From: Flavobacterium yafengii
GTDB taxonomy: Bacteria > Bacteroidota > Bacteroidia > Flavobacteriales > Flavobacteriaceae
Direction: 5' to 3'
Assembly: GCF_030010375.1 (NCBI RefSeq)
Contig: NZ_JASCRY010000001.1
Span: 1,664,194 to 1,728,193, forward strand
Length of the DNA stretch: 64,000 nucleotides
Of this stretch, positions 34,557 through 44,048 are shown in pieces (positions within the stretch are counted from its first letter, which is position 1; every line of letters starts with the position of its first letter). Below the pieces are notes generated by a model that was not told the origin of the DNA, did no database searches, and saw only the letters and a list, made by a program, of their open reading frames with translations. The position numbers were made by a program, and so were the translations under genes.

Positions 34557-35753
34557 ATGGAAAACGAGAAAATCAATTCTAAAATTCTTAAAAGTAATTA
34601 CATTCCAACAGCCGAATTTTATAGCCAAATAATAGATAGTTTACAAGATTATTCGATTTTTACTCTTGACAATGAATTTGTAATTAATAGCTGGAGTTCA
34701 GGTGCAACCAAAATATTTGGATACGAGTCAGACGAAATTATTGGACAGCATTTTGATGTAATTTTTACTGAAGAAGATATACAAAATGGTATTCCGCAAA
34801 CAGAAATTCAGGCTGCATTAGTAGAGGGAAGAGCTACGGACAATAGATGGCATATTTGTAAAGACAAGAGTGAATTTTATGCGTATGGTTTGGTTTTTCC
34901 GCTTACGGGAATTGATGGTGAGATGTTAGGCTACGTAAAAATCCTGCGAGATTTGACCGAGAGGAAGAAATCGGAGGATGCCATAAAAAAATATGTAAAA
35001 GAACTGGAAGACCTTAATACACATAAAGAGAATGTTCTTGCAATTGTCTCCCATGATTTAAGAAGTCCGTTGTCTGGAATTATTGGAACGGCAGAATATT
35101 TGAAAACAAATCTGGACAGATTAGAGTCTAATAAGGCAAAAGAAATGCTTGATTTACTCCATAAAACGGCGGTAGATGAGCTAAACATGCTGGACAATTT
35201 AGTGGAATGGGCCAGAATAAAATATGCATCGGAAGTATTCTCTCCGGCAAAAATTGAGCTTTTTGATTATGTACAAAAAGTTTTTGAATCATTGAAGGAA
35301 TCGGCTTTCTTGAGTTCCATAAATCTATGTAATGAAATCGAACCCAATATAAGTGTTTTTGCAGATGGAAAAATGTTACTATCTGTTTTTCAAAACATAA
35401 TTTCTAATGCTATCAAGCATTCTTTACCTGGAGGAAAAATTACCGTTTTGGCGAAAATTGAAGCGGAAAAAGTAATAATTCAGATAAAGGATTCCGGAAT
35501 TGGAATGTCAAAAGAGGTGCAAAGTAAACTTTTTACACCACAAATGAATACGCTTTCTAAAGCAAGGAAGGATAACAAAGGTGCTGGAATAGGGTTGTTA
35601 TTGGTGAAAGGATTTGTAGAAAAAAATGATGGTGAAATATGGGTTGAAAGTGTTGAAGGAATTGGCTCTTCGTTTTATTTTACATTACCTCTCGAGGAAT
35701 GTTTGTATAAAATTGATTGCGCAGATAAAATAGAATTTGACGAAAGGGTTTAA
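34557..35753 (+). CDS. PAS-domain sensor histidine kinase
   Basis: A 398-residue soluble kinase. The PAS domain (about 20-135) is typical: YSIFTLDNEFVINSWSSGA, then IFGYESDEIIGQ. The HisKA phosphoacceptor is His166 (SHDLRSPLSG) and the HATPase region has NIISNAIKHS (N box), DSGIGMS (G1) and GAGIGLLL (G2). No response-regulator partner is adjacent, so it is an orphan cytosolic sensor; redox or small-ligand sensing is likely but unproven. A strong terminator follows. Confidence 0.92.
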   Translation: MENEKINSKILKSNYIPTAEFYSQIIDSLQDYSIFTLDNEFVINSWSSGATKIFGYESDEIIGQHFDVIFTEEDIQNGIPQTEIQAALVEGRATDNRWHICKDKSEFYAYGLVFPLTGIDGEMLGYVKILRDLTERKKSEDAIKKYVKELEDLNTHKENVLAIVSHDLRSPLSGIIGTAEYLKTNLDRLESNKAKEMLDLLHKTAVDELNMLDNLVEWARIKYASEVFSPAKIELFDYVQKVFESLKESAFLSSINLCNEIEPNISVFADGKMLLSVFQNIISNAIKHSLPGGKITVLAKIEAEKVIIQIKDSGIGMSKEVQSKLFTPQMNTLSKARKDNKGAGIGLLLVKGFVEKNDGEIWVESVEGIGSSFYFTLPLEECLYKIDCADKIEFDERV

Positions 35754-35772
35754 TTAATAAAGGATAAAAAAA

Positions 35773-35805
35773 AAGAGCTTTGAAGTGATTCAAAGCTCTT
35801 TTTTT
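35773..35805 (+). terminator. rho-independent terminator of the histidine kinase gene
   Basis: Perfect 12-bp stem (AAGAGCTTTGAA at 35773-35784, TTCAAAGCTCTT at 35789-35800) with a 4-nt loop, followed by seven T. Confidence 0.92.
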
Positions 35806-35835
35806 ATGGGGTTTGCACAAGGGATAGTAGTGAAA

Positions 35836-35884
35836 ATCCTTTCCTATCCTGTCAGGGTTTAACCCTGAAAGGAGAGGAAAGATT
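35836..35884. repeat. intergenic palindromic element
   Basis: AATCCTTTCC (from 35836) pairs with GGAAAGATT (35876-35884) as an outer stem, and TCAGGG / CCCTGA (35852-35868) forms a near-perfect 17-nt inner palindrome. It fills the gap between the kinase terminator and the M28 peptidase stop, and looks like a repeated intergenic element of the type seen in many Flavobacteria. Flanking GATAGTAGTGAAAATCC and the region to 35940 may be part of the same unit. Confidence 0.5.
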
Positions 35885-35947
35885 GTAACAAATAGCCCGA
35901 CCACGCTGTAACGCTAGTGAAAGCGAGGATGTGCCCAAATGTTTAAT

Positions 35948-36961
35948 CTATTTTTTATCTACAATAGGTCTTTCGTTGCGGTTTGCCAGTTCCCAAGCGG
36001 TTACAAATGCAAATTGGGCTCTTTTTGTTAACGCATCGTATTCAATTTTGTCTGGACTGTCCGTTGGTTTGTGATAATCAGCATGCACTCCATTGAAAAG
36101 GAATACAGAAGGAACGCCATTTTTAGCGAAGTTGTAATGGTCAGAACGCTCATAGAAATGGTTTGGGTCTTTAGGATCATTGTATTTATAATCTAAATCC
36201 AAATTTGTGTATTTAGCGTTTGCAAGGGTACAAATGTTATCTAAATCAGTCGATAATCGGTTTGCGCCAATAACGTATACGTAATTATTACTGCCAGCAT
36301 GAGCTTCGTCACGGCGACCTATCATGTCAATATTGATGTCGGTAATGGTGTTTGCTAATGGAAACAAAGGGTTTTCTGAATAGTATCTGGAACCATGCAA
36401 ACCGTGTTCCTCGCCGGTAACGTGAAGAAACAGGATAGAGCGTTTTGGGCCGTGCCCTTCTTTTTTAGCGATTTGGAATGCTTGTGCAATTTCAAGTAGC
36501 GCAACTGTTCCTGAACCATCGTCATCAGCACCGTTGTAAATCTCTCCATTTTTTGCACCTACGTGGTCGTAATGGGCTGAAATTACAAGAACTTCATTTG
36601 GTTTTTCAGAACCTTCGATATAGGCCCAAATGTTTTCGGAATCCGGTAAGTTTTCATTGCGTTTTGCATTTAGGAAAGCTGCCGGAATTTTTTGGTAATA
36701 GTCAGAAGCGCCAGTAGGAAAAGGAACGGCATTTTTCTTGTATTGATCGATGAGGTAAACCCCCGCTTTTTTCTGACCTGCAGAACCAGTTTCACGGCCT
36801 TCCATTTCGTCTGAAGCAACAATATAAAGGTGTGTTTTTAATTCGTCAGCGGTAATTGTATTCATGTATTTTGTAGGGTCGGTGTTAGCGATACTAATTT
36901 TTTGAGTAGTACAGCTTATGTTTAAAACTACCAGTAAACCTAATAAAGGGATTTTTTTCAT
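35948..36961 (-). CDS. M28-family zinc aminopeptidase, lipoprotein
   Basis: A 337-residue exported peptidase. Start at the ATG at 36961, which avoids overlap with the upstream gene; the in-frame ATG at 36997 lies inside that gene. The signal peptide ends in LNISC, indicating lipoprotein anchoring. Zinc ligands are visible in ISAHYDHVG (His, Asp), NGADDDGSG (Asp), TGEEHGL (Glu-Glu), DMIG (Asp) and HADYHKPTD (His). It should remove N-terminal residues from peptides at the cell envelope. It starts 4 bp after the DUF3667 stop, so it is co-transcribed. Confidence 0.93.
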   Translation of the reverse strand: MKKIPLLGLLVVLNISCTTQKISIANTDPTKYMNTITADELKTHLYIVASDEMEGRETGSAGQKKAGVYLIDQYKKNAVPFPTGASDYYQKIPAAFLNAKRNENLPDSENIWAYIEGSEKPNEVLVISAHYDHVGAKNGEIYNGADDDGSGTVALLEIAQAFQIAKKEGHGPKRSILFLHVTGEEHGLHGSRYYSENPLFPLANTITDINIDMIGRRDEAHAGSNNYVYVIGANRLSTDLDNICTLANAKYTNLDLDYKYNDPKDPNHFYERSDHYNFAKNGVPSVFLFNGVHADYHKPTDSPDKIEYDALTKRAQFAFVTAWELANRNERPIVDKK

Positions 36962-36965
36962 GTTT

Positions 36966-37979
36966 TTAATGTAAATTGATAAATGTATAAATGGCAAAAA
37001 GTGATATTATAATAATGACTAGTATAAAGTTGATGAAAAATAGCAGGCTACTTTTTATAAAGGAGATAAAGCGACTTTCTCCATAAAAACGATGGTGCGC
37101 CGGATAGAAATAATAAAGCATCCATCCAATGCCAATAAAATTAATTACTATTTGTATGAAAGAAACGAGACTCGATTCTGAAAATGGTGTCAATCCTTTG
37201 TTAATTAGAAACAATAACAAAAATATCAATAACAAAAAGGAAAAGTAATGCAAGGTGAAAATACCATGATCAAAGTAATACCAGCGTTTCTTATTGTGAA
37301 AAAGCCACAGAAAAAAAGCAAAAATAGGCATGAATACAAATAAAACTTTGGGTAAATTATGGGTAAAGGAGCTTATGAATTTTTCAATAATTTCGCTTTG
37401 TGTGTTATTTCCTTTAACGATTTGTATTTTTCTATTTATCCAATAACTGAAATCAGACAGCTTTTCAGATTCAGGAGCATGCTTTTGAATAGAGTCCAAT
37501 TGTTCTACAGATTCGTATCCAAAATTAAATAATTGAATATCGTCTTTTGAGTTAGTTTGGTTCTTTTTAACCGAATCATTTACGGATATGGTATTCTGAA
37601 ATGATTTGTTTTTAGTAGTAATGATGGGTTCCTTTTCGATAGTTTTTTCTGAAGAATTGATTTCACCGGGGAAAATGGCAATCAATAGAAACGTGATAAA
37701 ACTTATGAAGATGTATAATCTGACTGGAGCCAAATAAGACAACCTTTTTCCTGAAAGGTATTCTTTAGTCAGTGCAGAAGGTTTGAATAAAAGATTTTTT
37801 ATGGTTCTCCAAAAAGCGTTTTCATAATGTGTTAAATCCTCAAAAAAATGGATAAAGAGGTGATGAAACGTTTTTCGGGTATCCGTATTTTCTTGTCCGC
37901 AATTAGGACAGAATCTATTTTCTACCACATATCTGCAATTGAGACATGTTTTGTCGTTTCTGATTTTACTTTTTGACAT
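36966..37979 (-). CDS. DUF3667 membrane protein with N-terminal zinc ribbon
   Basis: A 337-residue protein. C12/C15 and C24/C27 (CLNC...CPNCGQEN) form a zinc ribbon, followed by the DUF3667 stretch THYENAFWRTIKNLLFKPSAL and four or more hydrophobic helices (about 85-105, 215-235, 250-270, 275-295, 310-332), separated by a polar loop. This family is widespread in Bacteroidota with unknown function. It is the first gene of a two-gene leftward operon with the M28 peptidase. Confidence 0.88.
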   Translation of the reverse strand: MSKSKIRNDKTCLNCRYVVENRFCPNCGQENTDTRKTFHHLFIHFFEDLTHYENAFWRTIKNLLFKPSALTKEYLSGKRLSYLAPVRLYIFISFITFLLIAIFPGEINSSEKTIEKEPIITTKNKSFQNTISVNDSVKKNQTNSKDDIQLFNFGYESVEQLDSIQKHAPESEKLSDFSYWINRKIQIVKGNNTQSEIIEKFISSFTHNLPKVLFVFMPIFAFFLWLFHNKKRWYYFDHGIFTLHYFSFLLLIFLLLFLINKGLTPFSESSLVSFIQIVINFIGIGWMLYYFYPAHHRFYGESRFISFIKSSLLFFINFILVIIIISLFAIYTFINLH

Positions 37980-37981
37980 AA

Positions 37982-38060
37982 AAAAACAGTATAAATTCTA
38001 GACTTTTTGTTGAATTTTAATCTATAAAACTAACAAAAAAACCGAACTTATACTGTTTTT
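37982..38060. repeat. separated 13-bp inverted repeat
   Basis: AAAAACAGTATAA (37982-37994) is exactly complementary to TTATACTGTTTTT (38048-38060) with a 53-nt loop. It lies between the dienelactone hydrolase stop and the DUF3667 start. It could be a weak terminator or a leader structure. Confidence 0.4.
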
Positions 38061-38079
38061 AAAAAATATATTTAAAAAA

Positions 38080-38850
38080 TTATTTCAAAACTTCTTTTAA
38101 GAAAGAATTCATTCGTTCCCAAGAACGTTTTGCTGCTTTTTCGTTGTAAGCGGCTCCTTTAGAATTATCATTTCCAGCTTCAGGTTCTGTAAAAGCATGT
38201 ACTGCATCAGCGTAATAAATCATTTCCCAATCTGCTTTTGTATCTCTCATTTCTTGTTGAAAAGCTGTTACTTCTGCAACTGGAACATAAGGATCATCAG
38301 CGCCATGTAGTACCAAAATTTTTGCAGCAATTGGATTATTTACTCTTGTAGCATCACGTCCTAAACCTCCGTGAAAAGAAACTGCTCCTTGAATTTTCAT
38401 TCCTACTCTTGCAGCTTCGAGAGCACCAGTTCCTCCAAAACAGTAGCCTATCACAACAATATTATCTGGATTTGCGCCTGCTTTCACTAATTGATCTAAA
38501 GCAAGTTGAATTCGTCTTTGATAATCAGCTACATTGTTTTTGTAAAAACCAGCTTGTTTTCCAGCTTCTTGCGTGTTTGTTGGGTAGTTTCCTTCACCAT
38601 AAATATCAGCTACAAATGCATAATATCCCATGGTTGACAGTTTTTCTGCAGATTGTTTTGAATGTGTATCGATTCCTTTCCAAGCGGGAAGGATTAAGAT
38701 TCCAGGTTTAGTTTTGCTTCCTTTTTTAGGAGCAATTGACAATCCATTTAATTTTTGATTTCCATCCGTGTATTTTACCGCTTTCAATTGTGCGAATGCA
38801 CCGTTGGAAAACAATACAAATCCTAAAAAGACAAAGAAGATATTTTTCAT
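38080..38850 (-). CDS. exported dienelactone hydrolase family protein
   Basis: A 256-residue alpha/beta hydrolase with a signal peptide ending at AFAQ (about residue 21). The nucleophile is Cys in GYCFGGTGALE, the triad Asp lies in HGADDPYVP, and His in YADAVHAFTEPEAGND. This Cys-Asp-His triad is typical of dienelactone hydrolases, which open lactone or ester rings. Export is unusual for chlorocatechol catabolism, so a general esterase role at the envelope is more plausible. Single gene. Confidence 0.9.
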   Translation of the reverse strand: MKNIFFVFLGFVLFSNGAFAQLKAVKYTDGNQKLNGLSIAPKKGSKTKPGILILPAWKGIDTHSKQSAEKLSTMGYYAFVADIYGEGNYPTNTQEAGKQAGFYKNNVADYQRRIQLALDQLVKAGANPDNIVVIGYCFGGTGALEAARVGMKIQGAVSFHGGLGRDATRVNNPIAAKILVLHGADDPYVPVAEVTAFQQEMRDTKADWEMIYYADAVHAFTEPEAGNDNSKGAAYNEKAAKRSWERMNSFLKEVLK

Positions 38851-38962
38851 ATTTGGTGTTTTTATTTTTACAAATGTCTCGATTAATTAGTCATAAAATT
38901 AGGACTTTGATTTTTTTAACTTATAACTGTATTTTTAATTCTTATGATGAACCAAGGAGTTA

Positions 38963-41164
38963 TTATTCGCCGGGATGATAAGTCTTTTCTGCATTTTTTT
39001 GAACATCATCTTTATAAAACAATACGTCTTTGAATTGTCCTTTTCTATACATTTCAGCTTGGTCGTAAAAATGTTTTGATTTTGGATCGCCGCTGTTTCC
39101 TCCAGCCAATAAAGATTTTGCTTTTATTTTTGTTCCAAATTCTACCGCACACACAAAACTATTTCCGTTAGTTCCATAACGTTTTTTAGTATCTTTTTGA
39201 TAATTGCTTTTAAAAGCAGGTAAACTTCCCCAAAGTGCTGGTCCGTAACCTATTGGTAAACTTTCCAAGGCATCATTGTAAGTCATAGTAATGTCGCCGG
39301 ATGTTCTCTGGAAACGATTGATTTCTCCCCAAGGAATTTGCCAGGTTCCAAATTTGATTTTCAATTCGTTTATGACCATTTGTAGTTGAGGAAGCAATTG
39401 TTCTGGTGTCGCGTTTTTTGCAAAATTACGGGTGTTTTCCACTTGGTCCATTTCGCCTTCATCAATATATACTTTTTGAATAATTGGATCTAATTTATAA
39501 GCCCATTCCAGAGCAAGGGTTGTAGCAACAGAATTTTCTTTGGCATAATAATCCCAACTTTTTAATAGGCTTATCGTTTCTGAAAGTTCCTTATAAAGTG
39601 GATTATCCGTACGTATGTTTTTTTCGAAACTGGAAATTAACGATGGAATCAAAAATTCGAAAGCCGTCAGTTTCGTGTCATAACCGTCGGCAATTACTTT
39701 GTCTAATGTGTATTTATCACCTTTGCTCAATAATCGAACGGCATTTAATCCTCTGAAACTTTCACCATCCGGCGCCATGTACGGTAAGTAATTTTCTTCT
39801 TTTGGACTATTTTCACCAGCCGCACTATAAGGTGTAGAGTTGCAGTTTTGTAACCAACCGTTTGTAGGATTATAGGAATGTACCGTTTCTGAAACTTCGT
39901 GTAATCCTTTCCATTGCGTTGCCGGCGTTGTGCCGTCCATCACTTTTGACCAGTTCAGTTTTTTGTCTCGAATAGGAATAAAATTCCCATGCCAGTAGGC
40001 AATATTTCCTTCTTTATCGGCATAAACGGTATTGTTTGAGGTGTTGGCTTTCAAATCCATTGCTTTTTTGTACTCCTCAAAACTTTTCGATTTTGTTCGT
40101 ATCCAACTTTGTTCCAAACTTTTTATCGAACGATTATTGGATTTTAAACTAATCCATTTCCCGTCTCTTTTAGCCATGATTGGACCGTGATTGGTATAAT
40201 AGGTGTTGAATGTTTTAGGAATCCATTTTCCGTTTTCCAGGTACTTGATGGTTATTTTTTTTTCGATAATCGGAACTAATTTATTGTCGTATTCGTAAAA
40301 TAGTTTGTTGTTTTTGGTCACGATTTTCTCAGCATACATATCCGCTACATCCACATTTGATGAGGTATGCATCCAACCGCAGTTTTCGTTAAATCCTTGG
40401 TAAATGAAAAATTGCCCCCAAGTAACTGCTCCGTAGGCACTCAATCCTTCTTCGCTGCTCATTTGTATTTCTGGTCTAAAATAAAAAGTAGTATGCGGAT
40501 TAATGTATAAAATGGAATTTCCAGATGCCGTTTTTGAAGGAGCAATTGCAAATCCGTTAGAACCAGTTTGCACATCTTTTTCACGTTCGATGTAGGCCAC
40601 TTTATCCGTGTTTCCGGAATAAAAAGCTTTCAATTCTCCGGTTGAAAGATCAGCTGTGCTTATCGCTCCGATACTTCCGTCAGTCCAAAGTAATGGAAAC
40701 CAAGGCTCAAAATGAGTTAGTAAAGCGGGCTTTACTTCGGGGTGATTGTATAGGTAAAAGTTGATTCCGTCCGCATAACTGTTTAATAATTTTTTCAACC
40801 AAGGTGCCGCTTTTTTATAATCGGCTTTGGCTTCTTCGGTATCGATTAAAAGTTTAATTTCTAAATCATTGTATAAAACCGACTGTCCTTTGATTTCTGA
40901 AAGGCGTCCCAGTTTTTCAATATAATTCATTTCTACCCGTTTGAAATCGTCTTCACATTGCGCATACAACATTCCAAAAACGGCATCAGCATCGGTTTCG
41001 CCATATACATGCGCAATTCCCCAATTGTCTCTGATAATGGTTACTTGTTGCGAGAGTTTTTTTAGTCTTTCTATTTCTTGGTTTGATATCTTTTGTGAAA
41101 ACATGGAGAAACTAAAACAAAAAACTACAATTGTAAGGGGCAAATAATTCTTGAAATATTTCAT
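38963..41164 (-). CDS. penicillin-acylase-type Ntn hydrolase, exported
   Basis: A 733-residue precursor with a signal peptide ending near FSQ (residue 24). The N-terminal (alpha) part contains DNWGIAHVYGETDADAVFG; autocleavage should expose Ser202 (QTG-SNGFAIAPSKT), the N-terminal nucleophile of the beta chain. HTSSNVDVADMYAE and the central conserved sequence follow. Members remove acyl groups from beta-lactams or acyl-homoserine lactones. Here it starts 2 bp after the cyanophycinase stop, so the two products are made together, which points to peptide or amide substrates rather than quorum signals. Substrate unproven. Confidence 0.9.
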   Translation of the reverse strand: MKYFKNYLPLTIVVFCFSFSMFSQKISNQEIERLKKLSQQVTIIRDNWGIAHVYGETDADAVFGMLYAQCEDDFKRVEMNYIEKLGRLSEIKGQSVLYNDLEIKLLIDTEEAKADYKKAAPWLKKLLNSYADGINFYLYNHPEVKPALLTHFEPWFPLLWTDGSIGAISTADLSTGELKAFYSGNTDKVAYIEREKDVQTGSNGFAIAPSKTASGNSILYINPHTTFYFRPEIQMSSEEGLSAYGAVTWGQFFIYQGFNENCGWMHTSSNVDVADMYAEKIVTKNNKLFYEYDNKLVPIIEKKITIKYLENGKWIPKTFNTYYTNHGPIMAKRDGKWISLKSNNRSIKSLEQSWIRTKSKSFEEYKKAMDLKANTSNNTVYADKEGNIAYWHGNFIPIRDKKLNWSKVMDGTTPATQWKGLHEVSETVHSYNPTNGWLQNCNSTPYSAAGENSPKEENYLPYMAPDGESFRGLNAVRLLSKGDKYTLDKVIADGYDTKLTAFEFLIPSLISSFEKNIRTDNPLYKELSETISLLKSWDYYAKENSVATTLALEWAYKLDPIIQKVYIDEGEMDQVENTRNFAKNATPEQLLPQLQMVINELKIKFGTWQIPWGEINRFQRTSGDITMTYNDALESLPIGYGPALWGSLPAFKSNYQKDTKKRYGTNGNSFVCAVEFGTKIKAKSLLAGGNSGDPKSKHFYDQAEMYRKGQFKDVLFYKDDVQKNAEKTYHPGE

Positions 41165-41166
41165 TT

Positions 41167-42030
41167 TTATTGAATTTTAAATTTTTGACCTTCATTATAA
41201 ACAGCCATTTCTAAGCTTTTGATACTTACTAAATTTTCTTTTTTAGACTTAGCGATTCCTTTTGGTTTTTTAACCACAATAACTTCGCTTTCGCCAACAA
41301 TTTCGATTTCTTTATCGCGAACAATTAAGGCAGTACTTTCATCGATACCAATTCCTATGTGAGTTGGAAATTCAACCAAAGCAGACAGTAATCTGTTGTA
41401 ACGGCTTCTTTTTAGAAAATGCTGGTCGATAATCACGTTTTTTACAAGACCCAAGCCTGTTGTTGTTTCCAGATTATCGTATCGAATGTTATTGAAGGTT
41501 TCTGTGTATTTGGTTTCTAATTTTTGATTTCCCGTAATCATGTGCTCACACATTACCGCAGCTCCGGCACTGGTTCCGGCAATTGTGCTTCCGTTTTCGT
41601 ATGCTTGATGTATTGCAGTATATATAGGAGTGTTTTTTACCACATTCATAAAGCGAGATTGGTCACCTCCGCTGATAAAAATTAGTTTGGCATTTTGCAA
41701 GGAGTCATTTAGTACTTTATTAGTAGCCGTAGTTTTGTCGAAATTCAGCATGATAATCGGATTCGAAGTCAATTTTTCGAATTGTTTTTTTAAATAAATA
41801 TAAGCACTGTCCGGTTCTTCGCTCGACATAGGTAACACAACGATATAATCTTTTTTTTGTAAATCAGACAGCTTTACTAGTTGTGTCATAAGCGCATCAG
41901 ATCGGTGTCCGCCTCCAATGATGAACAGTTTTCCTTTGTTTTTTTGAGCTTGCAGGGTACTGCAAAATAAAAAAGCAAATAGGCCAATAAGAACTTTGAA
42001 ATAGAGTGGGGAATGAATCGATTTTTTCAT
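41167..42030 (-). CDS. exported cyanophycinase (peptidase S51)
   Basis: A 287-residue serine peptidase with a signal peptide ending at LQAQ (about residue 29). The catalytic Ser154 is in GTSAGAAVM; GGGHRSDAL, SGGDQSRF and DQHFLKRSRYNRLL reproduce the characteristic cyanophycinase motifs. Cyanophycinases cut the Asp-Arg polymer cyanophycin to beta-Asp-Arg dipeptides. Nearby arginase and ornithine aminotransferase genes could use the released arginine. It is coupled to the acylase gene. Whether the actual substrate is cyanophycin or another isopeptide is inference. Confidence 0.9.
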   Translation of the reverse strand: MKKSIHSPLYFKVLIGLFAFLFCSTLQAQKNKGKLFIIGGGHRSDALMTQLVKLSDLQKKDYIVVLPMSSEEPDSAYIYLKKQFEKLTSNPIIMLNFDKTTATNKVLNDSLQNAKLIFISGGDQSRFMNVVKNTPIYTAIHQAYENGSTIAGTSAGAAVMCEHMITGNQKLETKYTETFNNIRYDNLETTTGLGLVKNVIIDQHFLKRSRYNRLLSALVEFPTHIGIGIDESTALIVRDKEIEIVGESEVIVVKKPKGIAKSKKENLVSIKSLEMAVYNEGQKFKIQ

Positions 42031-42070
42031 GAGTTATTTTTTGGCGGTTAAATCAGTATTTGAATGATTA

Positions 42071-42523
42071 TTACAGCGATACATTTCTTTTGAAAGCGCA
42101 TCCCAGTTCAATTATAGAATCTGTTTTGGCAATACCGGGAATATTATCTATTTTTTCATACAGAACTTTACGCATGTGCTCATGATCTTTGGCAATAATT
42201 TTTATGTAAAGGGTAAAAGATCCTGTGATATAATAGCATTCAGTTATTTCCGGAATATTTTTCAATTCTTCAATAATCCTATCAGAATCTTGATCTTTAT
42301 TCAAGGTAATTCCAGTAAAAGAACCCCAATCATAGCCTACTTTTTTTTCATTGATTACAGGTTTTATTCCAGTAAGTATTCCTTGTTCCATTAATCTATT
42401 GATGCGTTGATGCACCATTGTGTTTGATATTTTTAGATTGGCTGCAATGGCTGAATAAGCCATTCTTCCGTCTCTTTCTAATTCTTTGATAATATTGATA
42501 TCGAATTCGTCTAATATATCCAT
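42071..42523 (-). CDS. Lrp/AsnC-family regulator
   Basis: A 150-residue regulator. The N-terminal helix-turn-helix (ELERDGRMAYSAIAANLKIS, then MVHQRINRLMEQGILTG) and C-terminal RAM ligand domain (EITECYYITGSFTLYIKI, then GIAKTDSIIEL) are typical. It is divergent from the ornithine aminotransferase gene with 230 bp between, so it probably controls arginine/ornithine catabolism in response to an amino acid. It lies 40 bp upstream of the cyanophycinase gene and may also be read with it. Confidence 0.92.
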   Translation of the reverse strand: MDILDEFDINIIKELERDGRMAYSAIAANLKISNTMVHQRINRLMEQGILTGIKPVINEKKVGYDWGSFTGITLNKDQDSDRIIEELKNIPEITECYYITGSFTLYIKIIAKDHEHMRKVLYEKIDNIPGIAKTDSIIELGCAFKRNVSL

Positions 42524-42695
42524 GTTGGTTTAATTATAAATGATGCTTTTGTGTTTGTATAAAAGTACTTATTTTTATTTATTTCGAAATGCATCTGTAA
42601 ATTGAATTGTAAATTTAAAAATGACTTATTTTTAATCTAAATTAAATAAATATTTTTAAATAACATCTTTTTAAAAGTCAAAACATTTATTTTTA

Positions 42696-42725
42696 TTGGT
42701 AAATTAAAAAAAAATAGTAATTTTG
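42696..42725 (+). promoter_or_regulatory. promoter of the rocD-arginase operon
   Basis: TTG at 42696-42698 and TAATTTTG at 42718-42725, with 19 bp between, exactly fit the Bacteroidota promoter form. The ATG follows 28 bp later. Direct repeats of TGTAAATT about 100 bp upstream, in the region facing the Lrp gene, could be regulator contacts. Confidence 0.78.
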
Positions 42726-42753
42726 TGCTTTAAAGTATTAAAATAGAAATATC

Positions 42754-44037
42754 ATGACACATACAGAACAAAACCTTTCTTCAAAATCTGAAGCGTTGAT
42801 AGCAAAAGAGAATCAATACGGAGCTCACAATTACCATCCTTTACCTGTAGTTTTAGAAAGAGGCGAAGGGGTTCATGTCTGGGATGTGGACGGAAAAAAA
42901 TATTATGATTTTTTATCGGCATATTCTGCCGTAAATCAAGGACATTGTCATCCAAAAATTGTTAGTGCCATGATAAAACAAGCGCAAACATTGACTTTGA
43001 CTTCACGTGCTTTTCATAATGATCAATTAGGACCATATGAAGAATATGTAACTAAGTATTTTGGTTTTGATAAAGTGTTGCCTATGAATACTGGTGCTGA
43101 AGCAGTTGAGACTGCTTTGAAATTATGTAGAAAATGGGCATATGAGGTAAAAGGAATTCCGGAAAATCAAGCACAAATTATCGTTTGTGAAAACAATTTC
43201 CATGGAAGAACAACAACAATTATTTCTTTTTCGAATGATGAAACTGCTCGTAAAAGCTTCGGACCATTCACGGCCGGATTTATTAAAATTCCGTACGATG
43301 ATGTTGAAGCCTTAGAAAACGTATTAAAATCAACACCAAATATTGCCGGATTTTTAGTGGAACCAATCCAAGGAGAAGCTGGAGTTTATGTTCCTGCCGA
43401 AGGGTATTTGGCAAAAACGAAAGCACTTTGTGAAGCGCATAATGTTTTATTTATTGCTGATGAAGTGCAAACAGGAATTGCCCGTACTGGAAGATTATTG
43501 GCAACTTGTGGAAATTGTGACTGTAAAAAAGGATGTGAAAACAATCCTGAAGTGAAACCCGATATCCTTATTTTAGGGAAAGCCATTTCTGGAGGTGTGT
43601 ATCCAGTTTCGGCAGTTTTAGCGAATGATCACATTATGAATGTCATTAAACCAGGACAACACGGTTCTACTTTTGGAGGAAATCCAATTGCTGCTGCTGT
43701 TGCTATTGCTGCGCTTGAAGTAGTAAAAGAAGAAAATTTGGCACAAAATGCAGCCTACTTAGGCGAAGTTTTAAGAACGGGACTTAACGAGATTGCTTCG
43801 AGAAATCCGTTGATTACATTGGTTAGAGGAAAAGGATTATTGAATGCCATTGTTATCAATTGTGATGAAGAATCGGATTTAGCTTGGAATATTTGTATGA
43901 AATTCAGCGAATACGGATTATTGGCAAAACCAACACATGGCAATAAAATTCGTTTGGCACCGCCATTAGTAATTACTGAATCTCAAATTCAGGAGTGTTT
44001 AAGTATTATCGAAAGAGCTTTAAACGATTTCAGATAA
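42754..44037 (+). CDS. rocD: ornithine aminotransferase with cysteine-rich insertion
   Basis: A 427-residue PLP enzyme converting ornithine and 2-oxoglutarate to glutamate semialdehyde and glutamate. PLP Lys276 lies in [10 protein letters not shown], with FIADEVQTG (Asp) before it and NNFHGRT for ring stacking. Between them lies a cysteine cluster C252-x2-C255-x-C257-x3-C261 ([10 protein letters not shown]), absent from most RocD proteins, that could bind a metal. It is followed after 11 bp by arginase. Together they form the arginine-to-glutamate route. The first step product is proline or glutamate precursor. Confidence 0.95.
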   Translation: MTHTEQNLSSKSEALIAKENQYGAHNYHPLPVVLERGEGVHVWDVDGKKYYDFLSAYSAVNQGHCHPKIVSAMIKQAQTLTLTSRAFHNDQLGPYEEYVTKYFGFDKVLPMNTGAEAVETALKLCRKWAYEVKGIPENQAQIIVCENNFHGRTTTIISFSNDETARKSFGPFTAGFIKIPYDDVEALENVLKSTPNIAGFLVEPIQGEAGVYVPAEGYLAKTKALCEAHNVLFIADEVQTGIARTGRLLATCGNCDCKKGCENNPEVKPDILILGKAISGGVYPVSAVLANDHIMNVIKPGQHGSTFGGNPIAAAVAIAALEVVKEENLAQNAAYLGEVLRTGLNEIASRNPLITLVRGKGLLNAIVINCDEESDLAWNICMKFSEYGLLAKPTHGNKIRLAPPLVITESQIQECLSIIERALNDFR

Positions 44038-44048
44038 TCTAAAGTAAA

